Assembly (NCBI GenBank): GCA_036583965.1
Contig: JAZBQD010000013.1
Location: 7,170,144-7,234,143, forward strand
From: Prunella strophiata
Taxonomy: Eukaryota; Chordata; Aves; Passeriformes; Prunellidae
DNA: 64,000 nt
Reading direction: 5' to 3'
Position numbers and translations under genes: made by a program. Positions 1-12,900 of this stretch are shown in pieces. Each line of letters begins with the position of its first letter. Position 1 is the first letter of the stretch. The notes beneath the pieces were generated by a model, which was not told where the DNA came from, made no database searches, and saw only the letters and a program-made list of their open reading frames with translations.

Positions 1-1880
1 TCTTGGACTGTACTTCCATACAGCAACACACTTGTTTAGGCTCCAACCTACATTCATTTAGCACACACATATTCAGTACTGCTCTGCTACTGGAAGGGAC
101 TGTCACCATGCATTCGCCTCTTTGTCACTTTTTCTTCCAAGAATGCTCATTTCTCTCAGCAGTTTATATAACCATGACTGTTTTTTGCAACAGCCCCTTT
201 GAGAAGCTAGCATGAGTCTGGGAACACAGATTAAATGAGGCCATAGAGAGCCTAGAAGCAGAGATCACTGGTCCTAATTCACCACTGAACTACGCTGACT
301 TTACACAATGGCAAGTGGAATGGAAGGCAAAGTGGATGAGGATGGAAGGCACCAAAGGAAACACTGTAAGGAGTCTGACTCAGTGCAGGGCACTGAGGAA
401 CCAAGCTCATTGCTCCTCCACAAGTTCGACATCTTGTTCTGGTCCTCTTTTGGCAAGACAGTGGTAAGCTTAAATTGACAATGTTTTGAACCCTGAGCAT
501 GTTCCTCATCATTTTACAGCCATCATGGGACTGTACGAACTAGTTTGATTCCAGCAGCAGCAGTAATTCTTAAACACACACTGCTGTGGTGTGCTGCTTA
601 TGGCACAGATGTGCCTCTTCCCGTGACAAAGGGTGACTGAATCCTCTGACACAGAGGGACATCTGACCTACAGCATGTCTGCCATCAGAGCCTCGGGGCA
701 CAGGCCTGCTAACTCCTCTTCCCTCCCTCCTCAAACCATCCCCCCAGCCCTGGGGAATGGCTGCAGCCCAGAGTTCTCCCCTTCCCATCCCCTCCATTAG
801 CGATGCTTTATGATTCATCTTCCTCTGAGCAGTTGCTGTCTCCCAAAGGAAAAGATCAAACTCCCTCTCCTTCCCAGCTCAGCTTCAATAAATAAATAAA
901 TAGATACATGTACTGAAAAAAAATTTAGTGAAGGAGGAGAAGGGAGGAAGCTGGGGAGTTCCTGGACCTCACCTCGTCAGACAGCTGCAGAAGGTTCCTC
1001 AGCTGTTTCCAGAGACACCAACGAGGAAAAAAAATTTCCAGCTGTCCCTCATTAAAACCAACCAAAATACTTGCTTAATGTTAGTGCTGCCTGTGTGTCC
1101 TAATTTAAATTAGGGTGCACTTGGTCTTTATCTCAGGATCTTCCTCCTTCAAACCTCAGCTCCCCAACCACTACCAAATCTACCTTCGCTTTACACTCTT
1201 GGTATTTTCCACTTTAATCAGCACTGATTTCCCCATAACACATGTTCACATGCTCCTGGGTGTTCTGGTCTATGAATGGCATCCAGAGGACAGTCTGGAT
1301 GTGCCACTGGATGAGGCTGCAGCTCTCAGTGTAAGTTGGAGAAGTGATGTGTCCACGTTAAAGGCAACTGATACACAGCACAGTCAGGGAAACACAGTTC
1401 TCCATGACACACTGAGAAATGGGCTTTGTGTGGTCTGCTTTAAAACATCCCAAACACCAGAGCCCTCCTGCCTTTCTCAGAGAGCTGACTCCCTCCCAAA
1501 ACAGACCTCAGCCTACACTTTCACATTCAAATTTTTTTCATTGCCCAGACACTCAGGCAAGCACAGATTTGAATTATCTTTTGCTACAAATGTAAGGGAA
1601 AACCTTCCTTCAGGTAGGAAAGTTTGGGAACGCTGTGTAACACACTTCTACAGCAGTTTGTATTATTGTCATTACAGCTTGATCCTCTCTAGTCAGCCCA
1701 TCTATTTGGCAGGGATATGGCTTTTTATTTGCACTAAATCAAAGGGAACGGCGAGTGCTCTTTGCAGAACTATCTAAAACTTCTTATAATTCAAAGGCTG
1801 CACTGTAGGAAGAGTGATGGGGGAGAGCAGGGACTGTGCTGCGAATGACAGGTGGCAGACTGTTGTTTGGTACCTACCAA
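1..1880. other. AT-rich non-coding stretch, no gene recognised
   Basis: No exon, RNA gene or transposon is recognisable here. The longest open frame (220 codons, plus strand, 1115-1777) has no familiar domain, and its composition is that of random translated AT-rich DNA. The only clear structure is the small AATA microsatellite at 887-903. It may be intronic or intergenic; the sequence does not say which. Confidence 0.6.
887..903. repeat. (AATA)n microsatellite
   Basis: About four perfect AATA units, followed by a TAGATA variant. It is too short to be a tail of a recognisable retroelement. Confidence 0.85.
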
Positions 1881-1904
1881 ATTACTCTGCTGCTCCCAGG
1901 GCTG

Positions 1905-2520
1905 CCTTGGCATTTCATTATCCCAACTCTCTCCTGGAAGGATGCGGACATAAATTCACACCTCATGTCCTGGTTTCCGTCAAACTGAGTAAGAGTGCAA
2001 ATGCTGGCACCAACTGGGAATGCCAAGCAGGGCTTGGCATGCTAGAACAAACTCTCAGCTGTGGTCTTTGCCAGCTACCTGCATTTATCATTGTAATGGC
2101 CTGCCAGACAGGACTTGGCAAGCGACGGAGGAGGGCGGGAGGAGGAGGGCCAGGCTCTGCACTGCCAAGCAATTCATTCCTGTAGCTCCTGCCATCGCTG
2201 TACCAGCAGGGCAACCTTCATTTTATTTTATCTTTTAACCAATTATGTGTCACCCAAATCCCACCTGCAGCTTTCTCCAACACAAATGGCTATAAATCAC
2301 AGTTCAGAGACCAAGAGGGTTTTGCAAGACATTTGATTTCATAAAAAGGTCACTGTCTGTCTGAGGATTGCTGCAGTTCAGAAATGAACTGAATAACAAC
2401 CTGCATTGGCAGACAGGGAAGGAACAGCTTCCATCGTCTGTTGCATGTTGTCAGATAATATTAGAACAATTAGGGAGGCCAACAATGGCAGGATCATTAG
2501 GATTCAGCTGAACCAAAGCA
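1905..2520. promoter_or_regulatory. Candidate cis-regulatory module with clustered NFI half-sites
   Basis: The NFI half-site TTGGCA or its complement TGCCAA occurs at 1907-1912, 2021-2026, 2034-2039, 2115-2120, 2163-2168 and 2406-2411. Two of these form a perfect inverted repeat at 2021-2039 (8-bp arms, 3-bp spacer). An A-rich AGGTCA (ROR/ERR-like) lies at about 2344-2352, and SOX-like ACAATGG and TAAT-type motifs lie at about 2460-2500. The motifs are seen directly; enhancer activity is inferred. The two NFI half-sites in the inverted repeat point outward, which is not the classic TTGGC-N5-GCCAA arrangement. Confidence 0.35.
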
Positions 2521-3421
2521 CTGATAAAAATTCAGTGAAATATCTCCTCCTTTCAATTTTTGAAAAAAAAACATAATCAAATCAATAAAAAAGGGAAAAT
2601 TGCATGAGCACACCAGAAACATTCAACATAACCTCCTTGAGCAGACAAACAGAATACATGCCTGTCATCACTGCAGCCTTTTCCAATCAGCCTGGGTATT
2701 CCAGAGCTTAACCCCCAGCTTTGCTATTTCTCAGAGCACTACTCTGTGGTCTCAGACCACTCAGCATGGTCTGCTCTCTAGGGAAAATGATGTATTCTTA
2801 TTTTTAATCCATACACTGGATACATAGTGGACTCTGTACAGAATTTTATGTGAACCATATCACAGAGCAAACATTTAAGGGTGCTCAAAAATCATTTGAC
2901 ACTGATGCTGTTCTGGACACCCTTAGTGTCCATCCCTTCCTTGCAGGTGACATGTCATGCCAGACAGCCCTGACAAACCAGCATCAAATTCTCTGAAAAG
3001 CATGAGGTTAACTGGAGTGAGTACATGAGGCACAGAGAGGATGGCATTGTCCTCCTAGCCCAGACCATGGCACGTGACACAGGGACATCCCTCTGACACA
3101 ATTTCCCATTGTGGATGCAATCCTGACGTGGCCCTTTCCTGGGCCTGGGGGGTCAGGGAGCTTATCAGGAAAGCTGCTCTTGTCTGCTGCCATTGAAACT
3201 TGCTGTCTTACCCACAGCAACCTCAAAGGAGTGCCTCTGCAGAAGGCTCTTTTGTTGTTGTTGTTTCTAATTCACTGCTCCAAAATATTTCTTGGCTGCA
3301 TCCCAGGGCTGAAGCCTTATCTGCCCATCCCCCCGGCAGACACACAGCAGCTGCAGAGGCTTATCACAGTTGCCTGTCCACTGAGTTTACAAATTAACAC
3401 CCTATCGAGGCTGCACGAGGG

Positions 3422-3433
3422 CTGATTAATCAG
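3422..3433. promoter_or_regulatory. Perfect 12-bp palindrome with TAAT core
   Basis: CTGATTAATCAG is a perfect palindrome presenting TAATC on both strands. Inverted TAATC sites suit dimeric homeodomain binding, including the K50 (OTX/PITX-type) class. It sits in a stretch with several CpGs and a GGCCTTTATC GATA-like site just to the right. Binding is inferred. Confidence 0.3.
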
Positions 3434-6053
3434 AGAGAGGCAGTCTGAGGGCCTTTATCACCGAAAGCGGCTGCTGGGAGAGGAGTCACAAATCTCTCAG
3501 GAGGCCAGAGATGCCTTACAAATGGAAGAGCAGGAGGCCAGAGAGGAGGAGGGCCCAGTGGTAGGGGAAGCAGATATTTTAGAGATAGTGGTGGTGGAGG
3601 TAATGGAGCACTGGAAGGGGGGGAGCTGCAGGCAAACGCCAGTACATTATGACAGCTAAAAAAAAAAAGATAATTAACAGCCTATACCTCATGATTCTAG
3701 CTTTCCCTCCCCGGGCTATAATTTAGCCTATTGCTCCTTTGCTCCAGAGGACAATAAACATTTATTATGTTAAACACATAACTGTGCTGCACAAAAGCAC
3801 CGTTCTTTCCCGGGTCCACAGCTGTGCAACCCAGGAGGATGGGGCTGCTGAAGTGGGCTCCCCTTTCATGCAGAAGATTACTCAGTTTGGACACAAAGCA
3901 CATCCCTGGCTTCACCCACAGCTGCAGCAGCGTGCTGGATGTGTTCATACTGAATGTGAAGGCAAATCCCATGAGACTCAGAGCTCCTGGATGGGGCCAC
4001 TGGCCCACCAGCAGCTGACAAGCAGCGTTAGGATGTGCCCGGGCACGGGAGCACTGGCAGGCAGGAGCAGCTCCTGCAGAGATTGTGTGATTCAGGCAGC
4101 TTCACCACCTAAGATGTATCTCCTCTTTTTAATTCAGCAACCTTGCTAAGAGGTTTACTGGGAAATTTTCATTCCCACCAGAATTATGTGTAGGAGAGAT
4201 TCTTATTACAAGATTAATATTACAGTCATGTGAGCCATACTGGCTGGCCCTGCCCCCTCCGAGCACCTCAGCTGCTGGAAGAGCACACAGATTTAGGAGA
4301 TTTGCCTCTGCTAGTGGACTGTGGTTCAGGGATTGCTCTCCTCTGCTTCACTGCTAGTACCTGCTGCAGCCCTCCAGTTCTGTGCTTGTGGCAGGACAAT
4401 GCAAAATAATTATAAAAACCAAGGGGACTCAAACTAAAAAGATTTAAAATCTAATACAACTTTAAAGGAAACCAATTTGGACATCTGTCTACATTTGTCA
4501 CCATTCATTTCTAAATTCAAGTTTTCAAGTTTAATCCTTGAGACCAAGACACACAGCTGGATTTTTCCTTTGAAGTGCAAAATGTGTGGAAGCTGAGATT
4601 CCCATGCAGCAACATGACTCCAGAAGGCAAAATTTTAATAGAAATGTTACCAACATGAAGACATTAATAAGCAAAAAGGGCAATCACCTCCTGTCCAGTG
4701 CTTTCTATTAACACACCAGTAAAGAATTTAACAAATAACCTCTGGATAAAAGTGTCATTCACTGCAGCTTTACCACCAACAGTGCCGAGTGTGTGCATGA
4801 TCTTGGGAAATGGCCATTGCCATTTTGCCCATGGAAACTGCAGAAATAGAGGGCTGCCACCTCCTAACTCAACATCTTCAGACTAGCTCTTTTCAGACAG
4901 CACTGGAAAGCAAAATCAAACAAAAATGAATGATCATCTGCCTTCTCCTCCTCTCTTGATCCAATGAGGAAACTATTTCCCGAACCACCTGGATTATTGG
5001 TCTACGAACCCTTGCAGATGCCCAGTTTTAACACTATCCATTAGGTTAATTAGAACTGGGCAAGTAGATGCTGAGTATGAGTCCAGGAAAGGAACGACAG
5101 CTTTTTTATTTGAGAACTCCCTGCCAGGTTCTGTGAAGCAGACAGCTGCCCAAGGTCTTCTCATGGCTCTCCTTCGCCAACAGACACCAGATTAATTTGA
5201 GCTGGACTGGACCCCCACTCATTATGCTCAGCAGACCCTGGGTAATCAGATGGAGAAGCTACAGGACTACAACACCTCCTGTCACCCCCATCACGTAACA
5301 GCAACTCTATACATGAAGGAAACATCAAATATTCATTAGGTAAACAATACCAATGCGGTAATCCCAAAACATGGTGAAATTCTAGAAGCTGTCTCTCTGG
5401 TGTTTATTAGATTGACTCTTTTAACTTCATTATCAAGTCTGCCCATCAACCCATCTCCCTCTGTCTCAGGTCTCGTGTTTCTACATTTTAGGGAAAAAAA
5501 GTCTCCATTGGACAGCTCTGTTCCCACTGGTGGACACCCTCACCCACCACAGAAGGCACACCACAGGACCACGTATTTAAAGACCCAAGGGAAGGGATTA
5601 GGAACACCTTAAAAAAGGATAGCATATAAATTTCCCTACAAATAGAGGCTGCAGAGGGAAAAATATGGAAGGAAGCCTATGGTTCACATCTGCAAAGCAT
5701 CTGGCTTCCTGTCCCTCACTCATTCAAGGGCAGTGAAGTGCACTCACCTACTTTCTACAGGAAAGGGTCACCAAGCTTTTCTCCTGTGCTATACAGCAAG
5801 TCAAGAAAGAAGCTCTCATTGTTGTACCTTGATTAAATATGGCATTAACTGACCTCATCTTCTGTATAAGAAGGTGGTGAATGGGGCAGTCCCCCATTTG
5901 CAGCCAACATATAATCTGTCTTCTCCAATTAGATATGCTTTGCAACAAGTGTGGTGGATCCATTTATTTCCATACTGCAATAATGCAGATAAATCCAACT
6001 TTGGCTCCAGTCCCACTGCTTTCAAAGCTGGGGCTCTGCATTTCCAATCGCTG

Positions 6054-6099
6054 CCCTTTCTTTTTTTTTTTTTTTTTTTCCCTTTTTTCCCCCCTTTCT
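6054..6099. repeat. 46-bp homopyrimidine tract
   Basis: An uninterrupted C/T run on the plus strand that includes 19 consecutive T and a C-rich end. Such tracts can form triplex (H-DNA) structures and are length-unstable. No flanking target-site duplication was seen that would mark it as a retroelement tail. Confidence 0.9.
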
Positions 6100-9000
6100 G
6101 TTGCAAAATGTCACCAATTTACTTTAGCCTGGGGGCCCATTTCGAATTTTACCACCAATATACGAGAAATGCATTTTTCAAGCTGTTACCACTTAACTGT
6201 ACTGATATCAGCCACTCAGGGGACACAATATTGTTTACACATCCTGCTCTATGGAATAAGCACGGATGCCAAAACTCTGCCTGGGTTGTGAAGGAGACGT
6301 TTACTCTCTGTTTTATGAGATTTCCTCGATTTGTGGCTGCCTCAATGGTCGTAAAAACAGCTGTAAATCAAAAGAGCACCACAAAATTGCAATAACAACT
6401 GTCGAACTCGGCTCTAAAAAGCATAACTCCCAGCACCAGAAGGTGGAAGGCTTTTCTCTGATTTAATACCAGGTGTGGGGGAGCCTGATCAAGCCTATGT
6501 GCAGCACTGTGACTGCCCACAGCCACCCCCCCACGAGCTCACCCAAACCCCTCTCTTTTGGCTGCTCCCCTATTGCTCACCCCTACTCTGCCCCATGTAG
6601 CTCCTTCTGGCCCCTTTCCTCCTCTTCTCTGGAAAACAGAAGTCTTTTTCAGATGCCTGGAGAAGGCTTATACAAATAACTGCTGAATGCACAGCCCTGT
6701 TTAAAGCATTAAAGCAGACAGAAAGTGAGTGTGGTGTTGAACACGGCTGTGCTGTGCACCGTGGCTGCTCTGCAGGACGGCGATGGCTTTAGCAGATGAC
6801 CTCAGCCTGTCACCTTGCTGCTGGCCTGCCTGGGAGAGCCCGAATTCCTGCAGTCTCCCAGCCCAGTTTTTAGGGAGTGGAGGGAAGGAGGAGAAGGCTG
6901 ATGAGACATGAGTTATTAACAGCCTTCTTCTGGGAGCTGATTCGAGCTAAAATGGTTCCAGAACAGGCAGCTCCATTTGAGCCTCCAGCGAGGACTGGCC
7001 AAGCAGCAGATGCATGAATTCAAAAGTTTCTGTTACTCTGTGCCACTGGCTATAGTCCAAACCAAAGAGAGAGTTTCACCCGTGGGTAAAACAGTCTTCC
7101 TGGATTTTTCCATGCCCCATTCCAGTTGCTTTCACAAACAATCTTCTCATCCTTGTCTCCAAAAATCCTAAAAGACTCTCAGTTTCCTGCATCTCCCCAC
7201 CCCCTGCAATCTAAGACTAACTTGGCCAACAACAAACTCCCTTCAGCACCTCCCAGCTCTGAGAAACCAGCTGTGGCACCAACAGCCACACTGTAAACCC
7301 TGGGCCAACAGAGTTACCCAGGCTCTTTGTGCCCTCTGTCCAAAGCACGAAAAGCTTTCCTGGCCCCACCAGCCAGGCCTTCATTCTCTTTTAAAAACTT
7401 CCTCTTAAATCAAACTTCTTTCATGGCATTTAAACAACCCAACTGTCTCCATTACAGAAAGAGGTCTGTATGTGAATAAGCCAAAGTATGTGAAGAAATG
7501 ATGAGAGAAAGTTCATGGGAAGTAAGTTTAGCCAGTGCTCATCTCAGTTTTTCTATGGTCTGCAGCAGACTAAAATACACTTGAGTTCCAGTGTGTTACT
7601 GTATCTCTGTCTGGCGGTGTGTTTTTTCAGTTGCACATCCTAATTATGCTCTTCAAGCAAATGCCCTGTGGAGCAGGGTAGTAGAAGAGAAACCCTCTTT
7701 ACAGTCACCACCATGCTGTGATCCATTCTGGACAGGAACTCCCCCCTGCATTTAGAGGACAATTTAATTTCCATGGCCCACTTGATGCAAAGGGAAAAGG
7801 ATCTATATTCTTTTGTCTGAACCCCACAAAGTGTCAACCCTTCTTTCCCCATTCTTCTAGTAGACGTGTACATTCACATTCTTGAGAAAATTCCCAATAG
7901 ATGGGAACAGTCTTTCACTTCCAATACATTATGCCTCCCTGCTATAATCTTTTCCTTCTTGTACAATGTCTTTTGACTTTCCTTTGACTCTTTTCTTTGC
8001 AATTTTTCCTTTATGAATACAATCAGAGAGACAAAACAAAAAAATGCCCCAAACCTAAATGGACAAAAAAATGTCATTCAGAGCCTCTGCCAATGATGTT
8101 ACTGACAATTCCAGTTGAGAAACCATCTGTACAGACAAGAACTGATCTGACATAGGGAACAGCTAGTTTTATTTCAAAAAGCTGTGTGTTCTCAGTGTTC
8201 TGGGTACAAGAACTCTACAGGCCAGCTGAAGCTAATAGGGTGAATATGTGATCAGCTACACCCAAGCAGCTCTTCCAAATTTATTTCTTTTGTACTACAG
8301 CGAGTATTTGGGTGGGGTTGCAAAAACTATTAAAGCAGTCAAATGCATACCATGCCAACTGCTGACCACAAAACCAGGCCATTTCCTCACGCACAAACTA
8401 TAAGGAACATCTCCAGTAATTGGCTTGTATCAGTAACCAGCTATTTCCGACAAAAACATGGCTCTGCTCCATTTGGAGTCTCGTGGTTCTCAAGAAGGAT
8501 GGAAGGCTGTAAGTGTAGATGCATGACTTGTACTGGGAAGGTGGTGTACCAGGACACACCATCTAACAGCAGTTGCTTTGATGAGGTGTAATTGCAGGGC
8601 AATTACTAGGTTAATTTTCCATATATACCAGTACAATTTCACCCATAAAGTTTCATTTGCCTGCGGCGAGCGATAGATGTCTGTTTTGTGTTCTAAAACT
8701 CTCTACTGTGTTTGCTCATGGACCTGTGAATATGCACAGCACCACTGATCTGGCTTTGCTCTTCTCCCTTCATGGTGATGTCTGAGGGGCAAATGTTTTT
8801 TCAGTCACTGACATGCCTGCCATGCTCAGCCACCAGCTGGAGAGTTTCCAGCACACTCACAGACATGGCTTGCCTTGTTGTTGCCACAGGCATGGCCATG
8901 GCTCTGGGCAGGAAAGCTGTCCAGTTGGAGGAGGAACATCACTGGTGTGTGTTCAACCACTGCTTTGCACGGGAGATGCTTTTGGAAGGAGCAGGAGAGC

Positions 9001-9925
9001 AAGCTGTACTCGACCCTTCCTTGGCTGACCATCTGCTCATTGCCAAGGCATCAACAACTCCATTCAGCTGTCAGGTCATTTACCCCCCCAGACAACTGCA
9101 CCTCCAGGAGCTGAGTGCTGGGCTCCAGTGCCCTGGTCCTGGCTCATCTCCCTTTGGACTGTTTGTGGCAGGAGAGGCTGAAGCCACTGCCCTTTCCCTG
9201 CCTGTTTTCCAAAGTCCCACAACCACTAACAGCTCATTTCACCAGAGTTTATTTCTGAACTGGAAGCACAAATGGAGCATTGTAAGAAACCTTTTGTGAT
9301 TTTAGCCCAGACATGACTGTGCTTGCTTAGTAAGGAGATGAAAAGCTTACAGTGAAGAAAGAGGCAGAATAATCCTGCATGTTAATACACAGTGACTAAC
9401 ACTTTCCTGGTGACAATCTCCTTGTAGTCTCTGCAGAGGGATGTGTGTAATGATCCTCCAGAGACACTATCTTGAAAATGCACAAAAGGCTCTGATCAGA
9501 CCTCAGCATCTCCCGATTAGCTTAGCAAGAGCAGTGGAAGAGACATCAATTTTCTAGAAAGTGCATTCAGAAAAGCACTTGATCAAATGCTTAGCTCCAT
9601 GTATGTGCTTAATCTCACTATAGCTGAAGCACTTTCCTAAACCAAAGCCTTGTTTATTCCTCCTGTGAAAAATAAAATGGTGAAAAGACCTCCAAAACAC
9701 AAAAATGTAGACCTGAACAGTCAACAGTTTAGAAAATTTCTGAATTTTTGTGGTTTTCAGCTTATCTGTAAAACAATTTGGAAGTGCTGACTCTGGCAAA
9801 TTGGAGGAGGAAATCAATAGAAAATAAAGAAAAATAGCCAGAATGGATATGAGGATATGTTATCATAAACAAAGCCTAGGTTAGTGCAAAGCAAATGCAA
9901 GTCTCTGTTGTTGAGTATAACCTTC

Positions 9926-9931
<6 letters not shown>

Positions 9932-9962
<31 letters not shown>
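9932..9962. repeat. Poly-T tract of 31 bases
   Basis: 31 consecutive T on the plus strand, the longest homopolymer in the window. It could be the complement of a poly-A tail from a minus-strand retrocopy, but the sequence on its right is not recognisable as a gene copy. It is also a likely place for sequencing length error. Confidence 0.95.
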
Positions 9963-12900
9963 CCTTTGCTCAAACAATACCAGATACACCTTGACAAATC
10001 TGGCATGCTGCAGCCAATCCATCAGCTTCTCCACATTGAGCAGACTGCAGAAAATGGAATTTTGCTTTCCCATTTGCCTCCCATTTGTCTCACTGCTGCT
10101 GCTCCCCACAAACACACTTGCAGCCCTTCCCCTGTGCCCTGGCTGGTGCAGGCTCCTGGACTGGGAGCAGATGGCTGATGGAGCTGGGACTGCTGCTGCC
10201 TGAGCACTCCAGAGCTGCCCATCAGACCTGGGTGCCTCCTGCCTAGCTCTGCAAGAGCACAGAGCAAACAGTGCAGCAGTTCTACACCCAATGAGCCAAA
10301 GCCACTCTTTAAGCTCATTTAAAATATCTATTTGACTAGGTATATCTCAAAATAGGCACTTGTAAGCACAAGCTAAATGAGAATAGAAAAAAATAATCTA
10401 AGGCACCTAAACACTTTGGATTTTTAATTTTCCCCCCCAAACATGTCTGTTGCAACTTTATCATTTTGGACAACACAATTTTGTGCAAGGACCATAAGGA
10501 CAATTCTACCAGACTAAGCTCCTCTCTAGCACAACCAAGGGAAATGTTTGTTTTTCTACATCCAGCCCAAACCTTTCAGGTCCCAAGACTTACTGCTGTA
10601 TGCAAAGAAGTCAATCCCTAAGCCTCTACCTTAATCTCCAGACACGAAATTCCAGAGCCCCAAGTCCTCCTCCAGCAACAGAGAGCAGCCTGAAGCATGT
10701 TCTGAGCTGGATACTCACAAAGAACCACAGTGGGTTTTGTTGTCTTTATCATATGAACACTTCAGGGCAATGACCACCTTTAATTTGTGCCTTCCATAAC
10801 ATCAAACATGATATTAAAACCTCAGAAATAGTTGTGCTTGTGCATGATATCCTGAAGGCTTTTTTTCTCTAAACCACTTCCAGCATGTACAGACAAAAGA
10901 AATAATGTCATCCTGCTTCCAACACTCCAAGCCATCAGAGGCAACATTAACCATAACTTTGCTTCTGTTCCTCATGAGCGTTTCAGTGCATTACAAATAA
11001 GCACCTTATTCAAAGCTCTCCCCAATTTATTTCACTCCAAAAAAGGAGACAGATGGTAGAAGACAGAGGGTTTTACAGTAAGAGGGGCTGGATTTTTTTT
11101 CCTCTTCATTTGTTCCCTGTGCTGTTTCTTATCCTTGGGGACCTGGAGTTTCTTTTGATAGCACTGTGCTGCCTAATAAACACGCATACAAGCACAGTCA
11201 CAAGTATACATCTATCATCAAAGAGCCCTTCTTGTCTCCACTCCCCACAAAGTTGATTAATGATTACGTGTTTAACACATACATTATACATGGGAGGGGG
11301 AGACGAAGAGGGCAAATCCAAGCCCCTGTATACATTTACATATATTTACATACTCACATATAAAAAGCAGAGGAAAGCAAAAGAGGGCTATTCCCACTGG
11401 GAAAAAAATCCATTTTGGTAAACACACCTCCTAGCTTCCATTTTTAAAAATACAAAGGGAAAGGAAAGGCTTTACCTGGTCTAAGGAAGAAACTAAAGCC
11501 TAAGCAAGCAGCCCTGTTTGGTTCCTGCAGTTCAATCCCAACATGGAACTGATAACTGTGTTATCAGTGGGATCTAACAGCTGCAAGCCAGTTTGAGGGA
11601 AAGGAAAGGGGTTTAAGTTTTAAGGGCGCTCCTGGTTTGTACTATTAATTCATACAGCTAAAATCTCAGTTCATCTAGCAATAGATTAGGTAATTAATTC
11701 AATTAAATGGCACCTTTATGTACAAAGAAAAAACAGTCTGTCCTGTCAGATCACTCAGTACCTAGAGGTACTGGGAGCATTTAATGAACTCAACATGGGG
11801 TGACTACAGATCAACCACAAAGCCAGGCCTGACCCTTAATCACAGATGAAGAAGAGGTGTGGAAGGGTACAACACAGCAAACTTCCTTCTGCATCCTTCC
11901 AGACCCAGCCAACCCTTGGACCTGGATAGCTGCCCTTGTAAAATAAAGCTGCCTGAAGGCTGCTTTAATCATGCTGACTGCCAGTGGTCTCAAGCAATTG
12001 TTCCAGCAGCTGGGGGAGCAGTGCCATGGTAAAGGACTCCCCTGACAAAGTCCCTTCTGGCAGCTGGGACAAAGCTGGCACTGAAACCACTATTGTGGCT
12101 CTCTGCTCCCCAAAGTGTCCCTGTGCAGAGTTAATCTTCCAGCCACCCGCTCTGCTGCCTTTCAGACATCTTTGCAAGGTTCAGATTTAATATGGGGCTC
12201 TTGTGGCACGCCAGTGGCATTAACCTCTGCTGAACTGATCCATCCCAGCTCTCTGCTCAGCCAGCTCCACCAGCTGCAGCCACAGCACAAGTGCTGGTGA
12301 AGACAAGGCGAGATCAGCAGCTACTGACAATGTTTCTAAAACATGTTTGCCTAGTATCAATCCCTAAGAGTGGGAGGGATAAACTGAGGGATCAACTGGA
12401 AAAAAAAAGAAAACCTTCCATACACAAGGCTGGTTACAGTCCTAAGGCTGTGGCAAGCTGGCCAGACAGAAAACTCAACTACTTAGAAGGCACAAATAAG
12501 GAACTCTATTTTTTTTCACTTCTTTTTCACCCTGTAACCTTCTGACTCTGAATCATGACCACTGACTCTATGACTTTACACTTCTATTACAGTAAGGCTC
12601 ATGGCTGGCACTAACAGAGTCACTTTCACCTGCTCATCCCTTACTTCAAATATAAACATTTTCTTTAGCTGTACAAGAGTGAAAGAGATTTGTCTTGAGT
12701 TTTTCAAACAGAAAAATTCACAACTGTTCCAGAAGTCCCAGCTAAGACACTCCATTGAAATTCAGATAATTGCCAGCATTCATTGCCTCATCTGCATCCC
12801 CTCCTTTGCTCCCTGATCTCTCCAAGTCCTTGCAGACCAGGTTCTTCCAACACACTTCACCACACCACAAACTGAGGTGGATGCAGACAATTGCCACAAA

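Noticed and set aside
1115..1777. 220-codon plus-strand frame outside repeats
   Set aside because: No signal peptide plus domain logic, no family resemblance, and no promoter or splice context; a frame this long is plausible by chance in 64 kb across six frames.
9932..10203. Poly-T as the tail of a processed pseudogene on the minus strand
   Set aside because: The sequence right of the tract shows no recognisable gene copy and no flanking target-site duplication could be identified.
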